Positions 1 through 6,165 of a stretch of DNA of 26,310 nucleotides are shown in pieces. Position 1 is the first letter of the stretch; the number at the start of each line of letters is the position of its first letter. Position numbers and translations under genes: made by a program. A model generated the notes under the pieces. It was not told where the DNA came from and ran no database searches. It saw only the letters and a list, made by a program, of their open reading frames with translations. Source of the DNA: an uncultured Oscillospiraceae bacterium (lineage in GTDB: Bacteria; Bacillota; Clostridia; Oscillospirales; Acutalibacteraceae); contig UQDO01000034.1 of NCBI GenBank assembly GCA_900539855.1, positions 1 through 26,310 on the forward strand, written 5' to 3'.

Positions 1-84
1 ATTCATTTTCTTCTTTTTTTAAAGAAAATGGGTCATATCACTTTACAACGCAGAAACAAAATATGCAGGAAAATGCTGTCAGAG

Positions 85-113
85 TTGACAAACAGTATTT
101 TTTGTTATAATAT
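85..113 (+). promoter_or_regulatory. Sigma-A-type promoter of valS
   Basis: A consensus -35 box TTGACA lies at 85-90. The -10 is either TATAAT at 106-111 (short 15-bp spacer) or the overlapping TAATAT at 108-113 (17-bp spacer). Transcription would start near 118-120 and leave a leader of about 75 nt before valS. An A/T-rich dyad at 4-30 lies upstream and has no clear role. Confidence 0.75.
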
Positions 114-128
114 TACTTTGTCTGGCGT

Positions 129-177
129 GAGGCTTTTGCCGGTATGCCGATATTTTTGCCTCGGCGGCGCAGCCGCC
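129..177 (+). promoter_or_regulatory. Structured short leader of valS
   Basis: The leader contains GAGGC (129-133) pairing with GCCTC (158-162) around a small inner CGG/CCG hairpin. A GC-rich hairpin follows, GGCGGC (163-168) with GCCGCC (172-177), ending four bases before the Shine-Dalgarno AAGGG (181-185). I do not find the conserved T-box core (AGGGTGGNACCGCG) that often precedes Firmicutes valS genes. The pairing is visible; any regulatory function is inference. Confidence 0.4.
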
Positions 178-194
178 TGAAAGGGATTGTTCAA

Positions 195-2825
195 ATGTCA
201 AAACAGCTTGAGAAGGTTTATGATCCTGCACTCGTTGAGGACAGGACATATGCATTTTGGCTTGAAAAAAATTATTTTCATGCCGAAGTCGATCAGAAGA
301 AAAAACCGTATACTATAGTTATTCCTCCGCCCAACATAACCGGTCAGCTCCATATGGGCCATGCACTCGACGAAACGCTGCAGGACATCCTCATCCGCTG
401 GAAAAGAATGCAGGGATATTCGGCGCTCTGGATACCGGGCACCGATCATGCGTCGATAGCGACCGAAGCCAAGATCGTTGAAGCCATGCGTAAGGAAGGT
501 ATCACAAAGGACGATATCGGACGTGACGGCTTCCTTGAAAGAGCGTGGGCGTGGAAGGAAAAATTCGGCGGCAGAATAATAGAACAGCTCAAAAAGCTTG
601 GCACGTCGTGTGACTGGCAGCGTGAGCGTTTTACACTTGACGAGGGCTGCTCAAAGGCTGTAAGAGAGGTCTTTGTCCGCCTTTACGAAAAGGGATTGAT
701 ATACCGCGGCGAGAGGATCATCAACTGGTGCCCTCATTGCCTGACCTCGATCTCGGACGCTGAGGTCGAATACAGCGAAAAGGACGGATATTTCTGGCAT
801 CTGCGTTATCCGCTGACCGACGGCAGCGGATATGTTGAGCTTGCCACGACCCGACCGGAAACGCTGCTCGGCGATACCGCCGTTGCGGTCAATCCGAATG
901 ACGAAAGATATAAGGATCTTGTCGGCAAAAAGGTCACTCTGCCGCTTGTCGGCACCGAAATACCCATTATTGCTGACGATTATGTCGAGATGGATTTCGG
1001 CACCGGCGCTGTCAAGATAACTCCGGCGCATGACCCCAATGACTTTGAGGTCGGTCTGCGCCACAATCTTCCGGTCATAAACATAATGACCGATGATGCT
1101 CATATAAACGAAAACGGCGGAAAATATGCCGGAATGGAGCGCTACGAGGCGAGAGAGGCAATAGTAAACGACCTTCGCGACGGCGGATATCTGGTGAAGA
1201 TAGAGCCGATGAAGCACAATGTCGGCAGCTGCTATCGCTGCTCGACCATCGTTGAGCCGCGCATTTCAAAGCAGTGGTTCGTTAAGATGAAGCCGCTTGC
1301 AGAGCCTGCTATAGATGTCGTTAAAAGGGGCGAAATAAAGCTCATACCCGGCAGATTTGAAAAGACCTATTACAACTGGATGGAAAACATCAAGGATTGG
1401 TGCATTTCACGTCAGCTCTGGTGGGGTCACAGAATACCTGCGTGGTACTGTGACGACTGCGGTGAGATGACGGTCAGCCGCACCGATATTGACACCTGCC
1501 CCAAGTGCGGCGGCAAGGTGCACCGCGATGAGGATACGCTTGACACCTGGTTCTCATCGGCTTTGTGGCCGTTCTCGACCCTCGGATGGCCTGAAAACAA
1601 TATCGATCTCAAATATTTCTACCCGACAAGCACCCTTGTCACCGGTTACGATATAATATTCTTTTGGGTTGCGAGGATGATATTCTCCGGTCTTGAATAT
1701 ACCGGAAAGGCTCCTTTCAATACCGTGCTGTTCCACGGTATTGTCCGTGACGCAAAGGGCAGAAAAATGTCAAAATCACTCGGCAACGGTATCGATCCGC
1801 TGGTAGAGATCGAAAAGTACGGTGCTGACGCTCTGAGATTTACCCTTGCCACCGGAAACACACCGGGCAATGATATGAGATATTCGCCCGAACGCGTCGA
1901 GGCGAGCCGCAACTTTGCGAACAAGCTATGGAATGCCGCACGTTTCGTCCTTATGAACCTTAGCGACGATGAGCCGGCTCCTTATATCCCGGACGATCTG
2001 CAGCTTGAGGACAAGTGGCTGCTTTCAAAATATGAAAAGCTCGTGCGCGAGGTGACCGATAACCTTGACAAGTTCGAGATAGGCCTTGCGGTTTCAAAGC
2101 TGTACGACTTTATCTGGGATGTTTACTGCGATTGGTACATCGAGCTTGCAAAGGTAAGACTCAATTCCGGCGATGAGAAAAAGGCTGCGACGGCGAGAGG
2201 CGTGCTTGTATATGTGCTTTCAAACACATTGAAGCTGCTGCATCCGTTCATGCCGTTTATAACCGAGGAAATATGGCAGGCGCTGCCGCACACAGGAGAG
2301 TCCATCATGATCTCTTCGTGGCCGACTGCGGACGGTTCGCTTGATTTCAGCACTGACGAGGCTGAATTTGAAAAGGTCATGAACGTTATAAAGGCTGTGC
2401 GTAACCGCCGTGCCGAGATGAACGTTCCGCCGTCTAAAAAGGCTAAGCTGTTCATAACTTCGGACAGTGCCGGCACTTTTGAAAAATGCTCGGTGTTCAT
2501 ATGCCGTCTTGCTTCCGCTTCGGAGGTATGCATAACCGAGGGCGAGGACGTCGAGGGCGCAGTCCGCGTCGTTACGCATGACGCGGTCGTGCAGATACCG
2601 ATGAACGAGCTTGTGGATTTTGCAAAAGAGCTTGAAAGGCTCGAAAAGGAGCTTGCAGCCGCCAATAAGGATAAGGAATTCTTCGGCTCAAAGCTCAATA
2701 ATCCGGCGTTTGTCAATAAGGCTCCGGCGCAGGTCGTTGAGGCACAGCGCGAGGCTTACAAAAAGGCTGTTGACAAGGCTGCACTGCTTGAGGGCAGTAT
2801 TGCCGACATAAGATCAAAAATGTAA
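195..2825 (+). CDS. valS: Valyl-tRNA synthetase
   Basis: Charges tRNA-Val with valine in the cytoplasm and edits mischarged threonine. The class I signatures are present: HMGH at residues 53-56 (HIGH motif) inside PPPNITGQLHMGHALDE, and KMSKS at 524-528. Between them are the large editing insertion (TTRPETLLGDTAV) and CxxC-type cysteine pairs (WCPHC, CDDCGE, CPKCGG) suggesting zinc binding. The C-terminus has the anticodon-binding region and a charged coiled-coil tail typical of ValS. Length is 876 aa, normal for the family. The frame stays open from an ATG at 144, but I chose the ATG at 195: AAGGG (181-185) precedes it at good spacing, homology starts there (MSKQLEKVYDP), and the upstream part lies in a hairpin leader. 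folC follows after a terminator-like hairpin. Confidence 0.97.
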   Translation: MSKQLEKVYDPALVEDRTYAFWLEKNYFHAEVDQKKKPYTIVIPPPNITGQLHMGHALDETLQDILIRWKRMQGYSALWIPGTDHASIATEAKIVEAMRKEGITKDDIGRDGFLERAWAWKEKFGGRIIEQLKKLGTSCDWQRERFTLDEGCSKAVREVFVRLYEKGLIYRGERIINWCPHCLTSISDAEVEYSEKDGYFWHLRYPLTDGSGYVELATTRPETLLGDTAVAVNPNDERYKDLVGKKVTLPLVGTEIPIIADDYVEMDFGTGAVKITPAHDPNDFEVGLRHNLPVINIMTDDAHINENGGKYAGMERYEAREAIVNDLRDGGYLVKIEPMKHNVGSCYRCSTIVEPRISKQWFVKMKPLAEPAIDVVKRGEIKLIPGRFEKTYYNWMENIKDWCISRQLWWGHRIPAWYCDDCGEMTVSRTDIDTCPKCGGKVHRDEDTLDTWFSSALWPFSTLGWPENNIDLKYFYPTSTLVTGYDIIFFWVARMIFSGLEYTGKAPFNTVLFHGIVRDAKGRKMSKSLGNGIDPLVEIEKYGADALRFTLATGNTPGNDMRYSPERVEASRNFANKLWNAARFVLMNLSDDEPAPYIPDDLQLEDKWLLSKYEKLVREVTDNLDKFEIGLAVSKLYDFIWDVYCDWYIELAKVRLNSGDEKKAATARGVLVYVLSNTLKLLHPFMPFITEEIWQALPHTGESIMISSWPTADGSLDFSTDEAEFEKVMNVIKAVRNRRAEMNVPPSKKAKLFITSDSAGTFEKCSVFICRLASASEVCITEGEDVEGAVRVVTHDAVVQIPMNELVDFAKELERLEKELAAANKDKEFFGSKLNNPAFVNKAPAQVVEAQREAYKKAVDKAALLEGSIADIRSKM

Positions 2826-2831
2826 TGTTTT

Positions 2832-2860
2832 CAGAGGGCGGCTCCGCCCTCTGAATTTTT
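2832..2860 (+). terminator. Terminator-like hairpin between valS and folC
   Basis: CAGAGGGCGG (2832-2841) pairs perfectly with CCGCCCTCTG (2844-2853), followed by AATTTTT. This is a rho-independent terminator shape with a modest U tract. It sits only about 20 bases before the folC ribosome binding site, so it may give partial termination and let some transcripts run into folC. Confidence 0.75.
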
Positions 2861-2881
2861 AAATGGATAGAGGGGATAGGA

Positions 2882-4156
2882 TTGACCGGAAAAGAAGCAG
2901 TAGATTATATACATTCACTTATGAGATTTGGTTCAAGGCCGGGTCTTTCACGCATAAAGCGGCTGCTGCATGAAATGGGTGATCCGCAAAATAAGCTCAA
3001 AATCATTCATGTTGCCGGTACGAACGGCAAGGGATCAGTCTGCACCTTTGCCGCCGCATGCCTTACTGCTGCCGGCATGAAGACCGGACTTTACACTTCG
3101 CCTTTCGTAACATCCTTTACTGAGCGTATCAGAATAGACGGCGAATGTATAGGATACGACGAACTCGGTGTGCATACAAAAGAGGTAAAGGATCTGTCCG
3201 ATAAATTATTTGGGCCCGATGATCCTGTAACCGAGTTTGAATTTATAACCGCCCTCGCGTTCCGCTATTTTGCCGACAAGGGCTGCGGTGCAGTTGTGCT
3301 TGAGGTGGGACTCGGCGGCAGGCTTGACGCCACAAATGTCATAGAAAAACCGCTTGTGTCCGTCATCACAAGGATAGACCTTGATCATATGGCGGTGTTG
3401 GGCGACACTGTGGAAAAAATAGCGGCTGAGAAATGCGGTATTATAAAAGACGGGTGCCCGGTCGTTATGCTGCGCGATAATCTGCCTGCCGCCGCCAGTG
3501 TTATAAAAGACTTTGCGGCACGGCACGGCTCACGCCTTATAGTGCCTGAAATACCGGACGATATAACCGACAAAGGACTTTTGGGCAGCGAATTTTACTA
3601 TCGCGGTATGAATATAAAGGTGCCGCTTGCTGGTCACCATCAGGTGGGCAATGCCGCGACCGCGATTGAGGCGGTGCTGGCGGCGTTCCCTGATGTGTCG
3701 CTTTCGGCTATAGAAAGCGGCATTGCGAATGTCCGCTTTCCTGCAAGGTGCGAGGTTATATCAAGAGAGCCGCTGGTGCTGCTTGACGGCTCGCACAATC
3801 CCAACGGTACGGCGGCTCTTGACGGTCTGCTGAACAGCTGCGGCATAAATAATGCGGTCTGCATTGCAGGCTTTATGGCTGATAAGGACGTAAAGGACGC
3901 CTTTTTGAATGTGGCTTCACATTTTAAAAAAGCCATAACCGTGACGGTGAAAAGCAACAGCCGCAGCATGACCGCAATAGAGCTTGCCCATGTTTGCAAA
4001 AATTGCGGATGCGACGCTATGCCGGCAGAAGGCTATGATAAAGCCATAGAAATGGCGCTGTCCTATGGCGCGCCGCTTATCGTTTTCGGCTCGCTCTATC
4101 TTGCCGGAGATATAAGGCCGCTGCTGCTTTCGCGTTTTTCGACAAAAGATTATTGA
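2882..4156 (+). CDS. folC: Folylpolyglutamate synthase / dihydrofolate synthase
   Basis: Mur-ligase-family enzyme that adds glutamate to dihydropteroate and folates, retaining folate in the cell for one-carbon metabolism (compare glyA in this window). The ATP-binding loop GTNGKGS is at residues 46-52. The FolC-typical VLEVGLGGRLDATN segment follows, then a Mur-ligase central HxxxLG-like region (RIDLDHMAVLGDTVE) and DGSHNP at 302-307, the FolC form of the DGAHNP motif. Length is 424 aa, normal. The start is a TTG: AGGGG at 2871-2875 lies six bases upstream, and the next ATG (residue 14) would cut into the conserved N-terminal helix. The valS-folC order is common in Firmicutes. No separate promoter is obvious between the two genes. 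Confidence 0.95.
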   Translation: MTGKEAVDYIHSLMRFGSRPGLSRIKRLLHEMGDPQNKLKIIHVAGTNGKGSVCTFAAACLTAAGMKTGLYTSPFVTSFTERIRIDGECIGYDELGVHTKEVKDLSDKLFGPDDPVTEFEFITALAFRYFADKGCGAVVLEVGLGGRLDATNVIEKPLVSVITRIDLDHMAVLGDTVEKIAAEKCGIIKDGCPVVMLRDNLPAAASVIKDFAARHGSRLIVPEIPDDITDKGLLGSEFYYRGMNIKVPLAGHHQVGNAATAIEAVLAAFPDVSLSAIESGIANVRFPARCEVISREPLVLLDGSHNPNGTAALDGLLNSCGINNAVCIAGFMADKDVKDAFLNVASHFKKAITVTVKSNSRSMTAIELAHVCKNCGCDAMPAEGYDKAIEMALSYGAPLIVFGSLYLAGDIRPLLLSRFSTKDY

Positions 4157-4181
4157 TTTACCGCCTATATTGCGGCATAAT
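4153..4181 (+). promoter_or_regulatory. Possible promoter at the folC 3' end
   Basis: TTGATT (4153-4158) and CATAAT (4176-4181) are 17 bp apart. A start near 4188 would put the strong hairpin at 4192-4226 at the very 5' end of the transcript. I see no sigma-H-type promoter of the kind that drives spoIIA in Bacillus. This is a weak call from box matching only. Confidence 0.35.
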
Positions 4182-4191
4182 ATTTACAAAG

Positions 4192-4226
4192 GACCTGTTA
4201 TCATACCTGATAGCAGGTCTTTTTTT
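4192..4226 (+). terminator. Rho-independent terminator before spoIIAA
   Basis: A 12-bp stem (4192-4203 with 4208-4219, one G-U pair, 4-nt loop) is followed by seven T residues. It would terminate valS-folC transcription. It lies only 27 bases before the spoIIAA start, which leaves almost no room for a promoter between hairpin and gene. Confidence 0.85.
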
Positions 4227-4252
4227 GCTGCTTGCGGAAAGGGATGTTGAAA

Positions 4253-4561
4253 ATGTCAGTCAAAATAACACAAAACGGTGAGGTAGTGACCGCATATCTT
4301 GAAGGTGAGATAGATCACCATTCGGCAGGCGAACTGAGACGGGAAATAGACGAAGCCGTAGAACGCGACTGCCCCACGATGCTTGTACTTGATTTTAAGG
4401 ATGTGACCTTTATGGACAGCTCTGGTATCGGTCTTGTTATGGGGCGGTACAAGCTGTTAAAGCCTCTGGGCGCCGAGCTGCATGTTACCAACACGTCGCC
4501 GCAGATAGGTAAGGTAATGAAACTGGCAGGTTTAGACCGCCTTGCAAGGCTTGACCGATAG
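4253..4561 (+). CDS. spoIIAA: Anti-sigma F factor antagonist SpoIIAA
   Basis: STAS-domain anti-anti-sigma factor. When dephosphorylated by SpoIIE it binds SpoIIAB and releases sigma F in the forespore. The fold-defining FMDSSGIGLVMGRYK segment is at about residues 53-67; one of S56/S57 is the serine phosphorylated by SpoIIAB, by family knowledge. Length is 102 aa, shorter at the C-terminus than Bacillus SpoIIAA. I chose the ATG at 4253 because AAAGGG (4238-4243) sits nine bases upstream; the in-frame TTG at 4232 and ATG at 4244 have no properly spaced site. First gene of the spoIIA operon. The next gene's Shine-Dalgarno overlaps its stop codon. Confidence 0.95.
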   Translation: MSVKITQNGEVVTAYLEGEIDHHSAGELRREIDEAVERDCPTMLVLDFKDVTFMDSSGIGLVMGRYKLLKPLGAELHVTNTSPQIGKVMKLAGLDRLARLDR

Positions 4562-4573
4562 GAGTTGTAAATT

Positions 4574-5008
4574 ATGAAGGATGAAATAAAACTTGTTATG
4601 CCGTCCCGTTCGGCAAATGAGGGCTTTGCGAGGGTAGCCGTAGCTGCTTTTGTAGCAAGGCTCGACCCTACGATAGAGGAACTCAACGATATCAAGACCG
4701 CCGTGTCCGAGGCTGTGACCAACTGCATCGTACATGCCTATAAGGAGAAAATAGGCAACATCTACATAACGGCGATAATCGACGGGGACAATGTGAAAAT
4801 AAGAATCCGAGATCGCGGATGCGGTATCCCGGACGTCGAACAGGCGATGGAACCGCTGTTCACTACCGGCGGTGAGGAGCGTGCCGGACTTGGATTCGCC
4901 GTTATGGAGAGCTTCACCGATAAACTGAAGGTCCGTTCATCGGTAGGAAAGGGGACAACGGTCACTATGTCAAAAAAGATCAGCAGGAAAAATGCAGGAA
5001 ACGAGTGA
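4574..5008 (+). CDS. spoIIAB: Anti-sigma F factor / serine kinase SpoIIAB
   Basis: GHKL-fold protein that sequesters sigma F and phosphorylates SpoIIAA. The ATP-binding boxes are visible: the N box EAVTNCIVHAY (N50), the G1 box DRGCGIPD (80-87) and the G2-type box GEERAGLGFAVMESF (100-114). Length is 144 aa, the normal size. TAGGAG at 4559-4564 overlaps the spoIIAA stop and gives a nine-base spacing to this ATG. Its last 17 bases overlap sigF, suggesting translational coupling between the sigma factor and its inhibitor. Confidence 0.96.
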   Translation: MKDEIKLVMPSRSANEGFARVAVAAFVARLDPTIEELNDIKTAVSEAVTNCIVHAYKEKIGNIYITAIIDGDNVKIRIRDRGCGIPDVEQAMEPLFTTGGEERAGLGFAVMESFTDKLKVRSSVGKGTTVTMSKKISRKNAGNE

Positions 5009-5645
5009 ATTTATAAAAAACAACCTCGGTCTGGTGCATTCATGCTGCGGACGGTTCAAGGGCAAGGGTATAGAGTATGACGACCTGTTCCAAGCCGGAT
5101 GCATAGGTCTCATAAAGGCTCAGAAGGGCTTTGACGAGTCGAGGGGGCTTAAATTCTCAACATATGCCGTGCCCGTGATACTTGGCGAAATAAAGCGGAT
5201 GTTCCGCGACGGCGGCAGCATTAAGGTCGGCAGGACCTTAAAGGAGCTGTCGCTCAAGGTATCGCGCGAAAACGAGCGCCTTACAAAGCTGCTCGACAGG
5301 GAGCCTACCGTAAATGAGATAGCAAAAGCACTGTCGGTCAGTCCGGAGGATGTCGCCGAGGCACTTTGCGCGTCGCAGCCGACCTTATCGCTTACATGTG
5401 AGGACGACGACGGCGTGTCTGAATACGATGTCGCCGTAGACGGCGGCAGTGAAAAGCTGATAGAGATGATATCGCTCAGCGAGGTCATGTCGTCGCTTCC
5501 CGAAAGCGACCGTAAGCTGATATATCTGCGCTACTACCGCTCAAAGACACAGACCGAGACCGCAAAACAGCTCGGAATGTCTCAGGTGCAGGTCTCAAGG
5601 CGTGAAAAGATGATACTGAGCCGGATGCGTCAGCTGTTGGCGTGA
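4992..5645 (+). CDS. sigF: RNA polymerase sigma-F factor
   Basis: Sporulation sigma factor that directs early forespore transcription. Region 2 (DLFQAGCIGLIKAQKGFD, then the -10-recognition segment FSTYAVPVILGEIKRMFRD) is followed by region 3 (KVGRTLKELSLKV...EPTVNEIAKAL) and region 4 with a helix-turn-helix (QTETAKQLGMSQVQVSRREKMIL). Length is 217 aa against roughly 255 in Bacillus. The deficit is at the N-terminus, where the protein starts just before region 2.1, and no upstream in-frame start is possible without overlapping spoIIAB much further. AGGA (4985-4988) is only three bases from the ATG, so translation may depend on ribosomes finishing spoIIAB. Third gene of the spoIIA operon (spoIIAC). 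Confidence 0.95.
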   Translation: MQETSEFIKNNLGLVHSCCGRFKGKGIEYDDLFQAGCIGLIKAQKGFDESRGLKFSTYAVPVILGEIKRMFRDGGSIKVGRTLKELSLKVSRENERLTKLLDREPTVNEIAKALSVSPEDVAEALCASQPTLSLTCEDDDGVSEYDVAVDGGSEKLIEMISLSEVMSSLPESDRKLIYLRYYRSKTQTETAKQLGMSQVQVSRREKMILSRMRQLLA

Positions 5646-5656
5646 CCGGAATGGAA

Positions 5657-5694
5657 GTGCCGGACCGTGTACGGTCCGGCACCCGTGACTTTTA
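5657..5694 (+). terminator. Hairpin after sigF
   Basis: A perfect 12-bp GC-rich stem, GTGCCGGACCGT (5657-5668) with ACGGTCCGGCAC (5671-5682). The downstream T run is weak and interrupted (CCGTGACTTTTATG), so it is a likely but not textbook terminator of the spoIIA operon. Confidence 0.7.
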
Positions 5695-5736
5695 TGTCGT
5701 AAATTGTAAAAAAACTATAAAATTTGATCAGACCTA

Positions 5737-5765
5737 TTGAAAAACAGCCGCCAAAATGGTATTAT
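5737..5765 (+). promoter_or_regulatory. Promoter of the DUF6110 / P-type ATPase genes
   Basis: TTGAAA (5737-5742) and TATTAT (5760-5765) are 17 bp apart. Immediately downstream is a dyad, TGTAAAAGGCT (5772-5782) against AGCCggTTTTACA (5787-5799) with a two-base bulge. This could be an operator at the start site or a 5' stem of the mRNA. Confidence 0.65.
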
Positions 5766-5837
5766 ATGTTCTGTAAAAGGCTTTGTAGCCGGTTTTACAA
5801 AGAAATAATAATACTGCTTTTACGGAGGTCTTGAGTT

Positions 5838-6101
5838 ATGAAGTTCGGAAAAATAGGTCTCTTTGCCGCAGGTGTTCTGTTTGGCACCGCAGGCGTTAAA
5901 CTGCTGTCAAGCAAGGATGCAAAAAAGGTATATGTTCATGCCACAGCAGCGGCACTTCGTGCTAAGGAGAGCGTAATGACAACGGTCACAGCCGTTAAGG
6001 AAAATGCGGGCGATATCCTTGCGGACGCCAAGGATCTTAATGAACAGCGTGCAGCTGCCGAAGAAACCGTAGAAGACTCATCCGACGCTGCCGAAGAATA
6101 A
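5838..6101 (+). CDS. DUF6110-type small membrane-anchored protein
   Basis: An 87-aa protein of unknown function with one hydrophobic N-terminal segment (about residues 5-24, glycine- and alanine-rich, with LFAAGVLFGTAGVKLL) followed by a charged, alanine-rich helical region and a strongly acidic tail (EETVEDSSDAAEE). The layout resembles YtxH-like proteins. I recall DUF6110 proteins beside P-type metal ATPases in Clostridia, and that is the context here. GGAGG (5824-5828) precedes the ATG by nine bases. A terminator separates it from the ATPase, so it can be made in excess. A role as an accessory, chaperone or sensor for the pump is inference. Confidence 0.75.
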   Translation: MKFGKIGLFAAGVLFGTAGVKLLSSKDAKKVYVHATAAALRAKESVMTTVTAVKENAGDILADAKDLNEQRAAAEETVEDSSDAAEE

Positions 6102-6110
6102 AATGCTTTT

Positions 6111-6144
6111 AGGACCGTCTTTTGAGTAAGGATGGTCCTTTTTT
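6111..6144 (+). terminator. Terminator between DUF6110 gene and ATPase
   Basis: AGGACCGTC (6111-6119) pairs with GATGGTCCT (6131-6139) with one G-U pair, followed by a T run from 6139. It lies about 20 bases before the ATPase start, so the ATPase is probably expressed by partial read-through; no separate promoter is visible. Confidence 0.75.
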
Positions 6145-6165
6145 AGTTTTCGGGGGTTCTTAACT

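Noticed and set aside
1..30. A/T-rich dyad CATTTTCTT/AAGAAAATG as a terminator of an upstream gene
   Set aside because: The stem is weak, the T run is in the loop rather than after the stem, and no upstream gene is visible.
2832..2853. valS-folC hairpin and the valS leader hairpin as copies of one dispersed repeat
   Set aside because: Both are short GC-rich palindromes, but the flanks and loops differ and the similarity is limited to a few bases.
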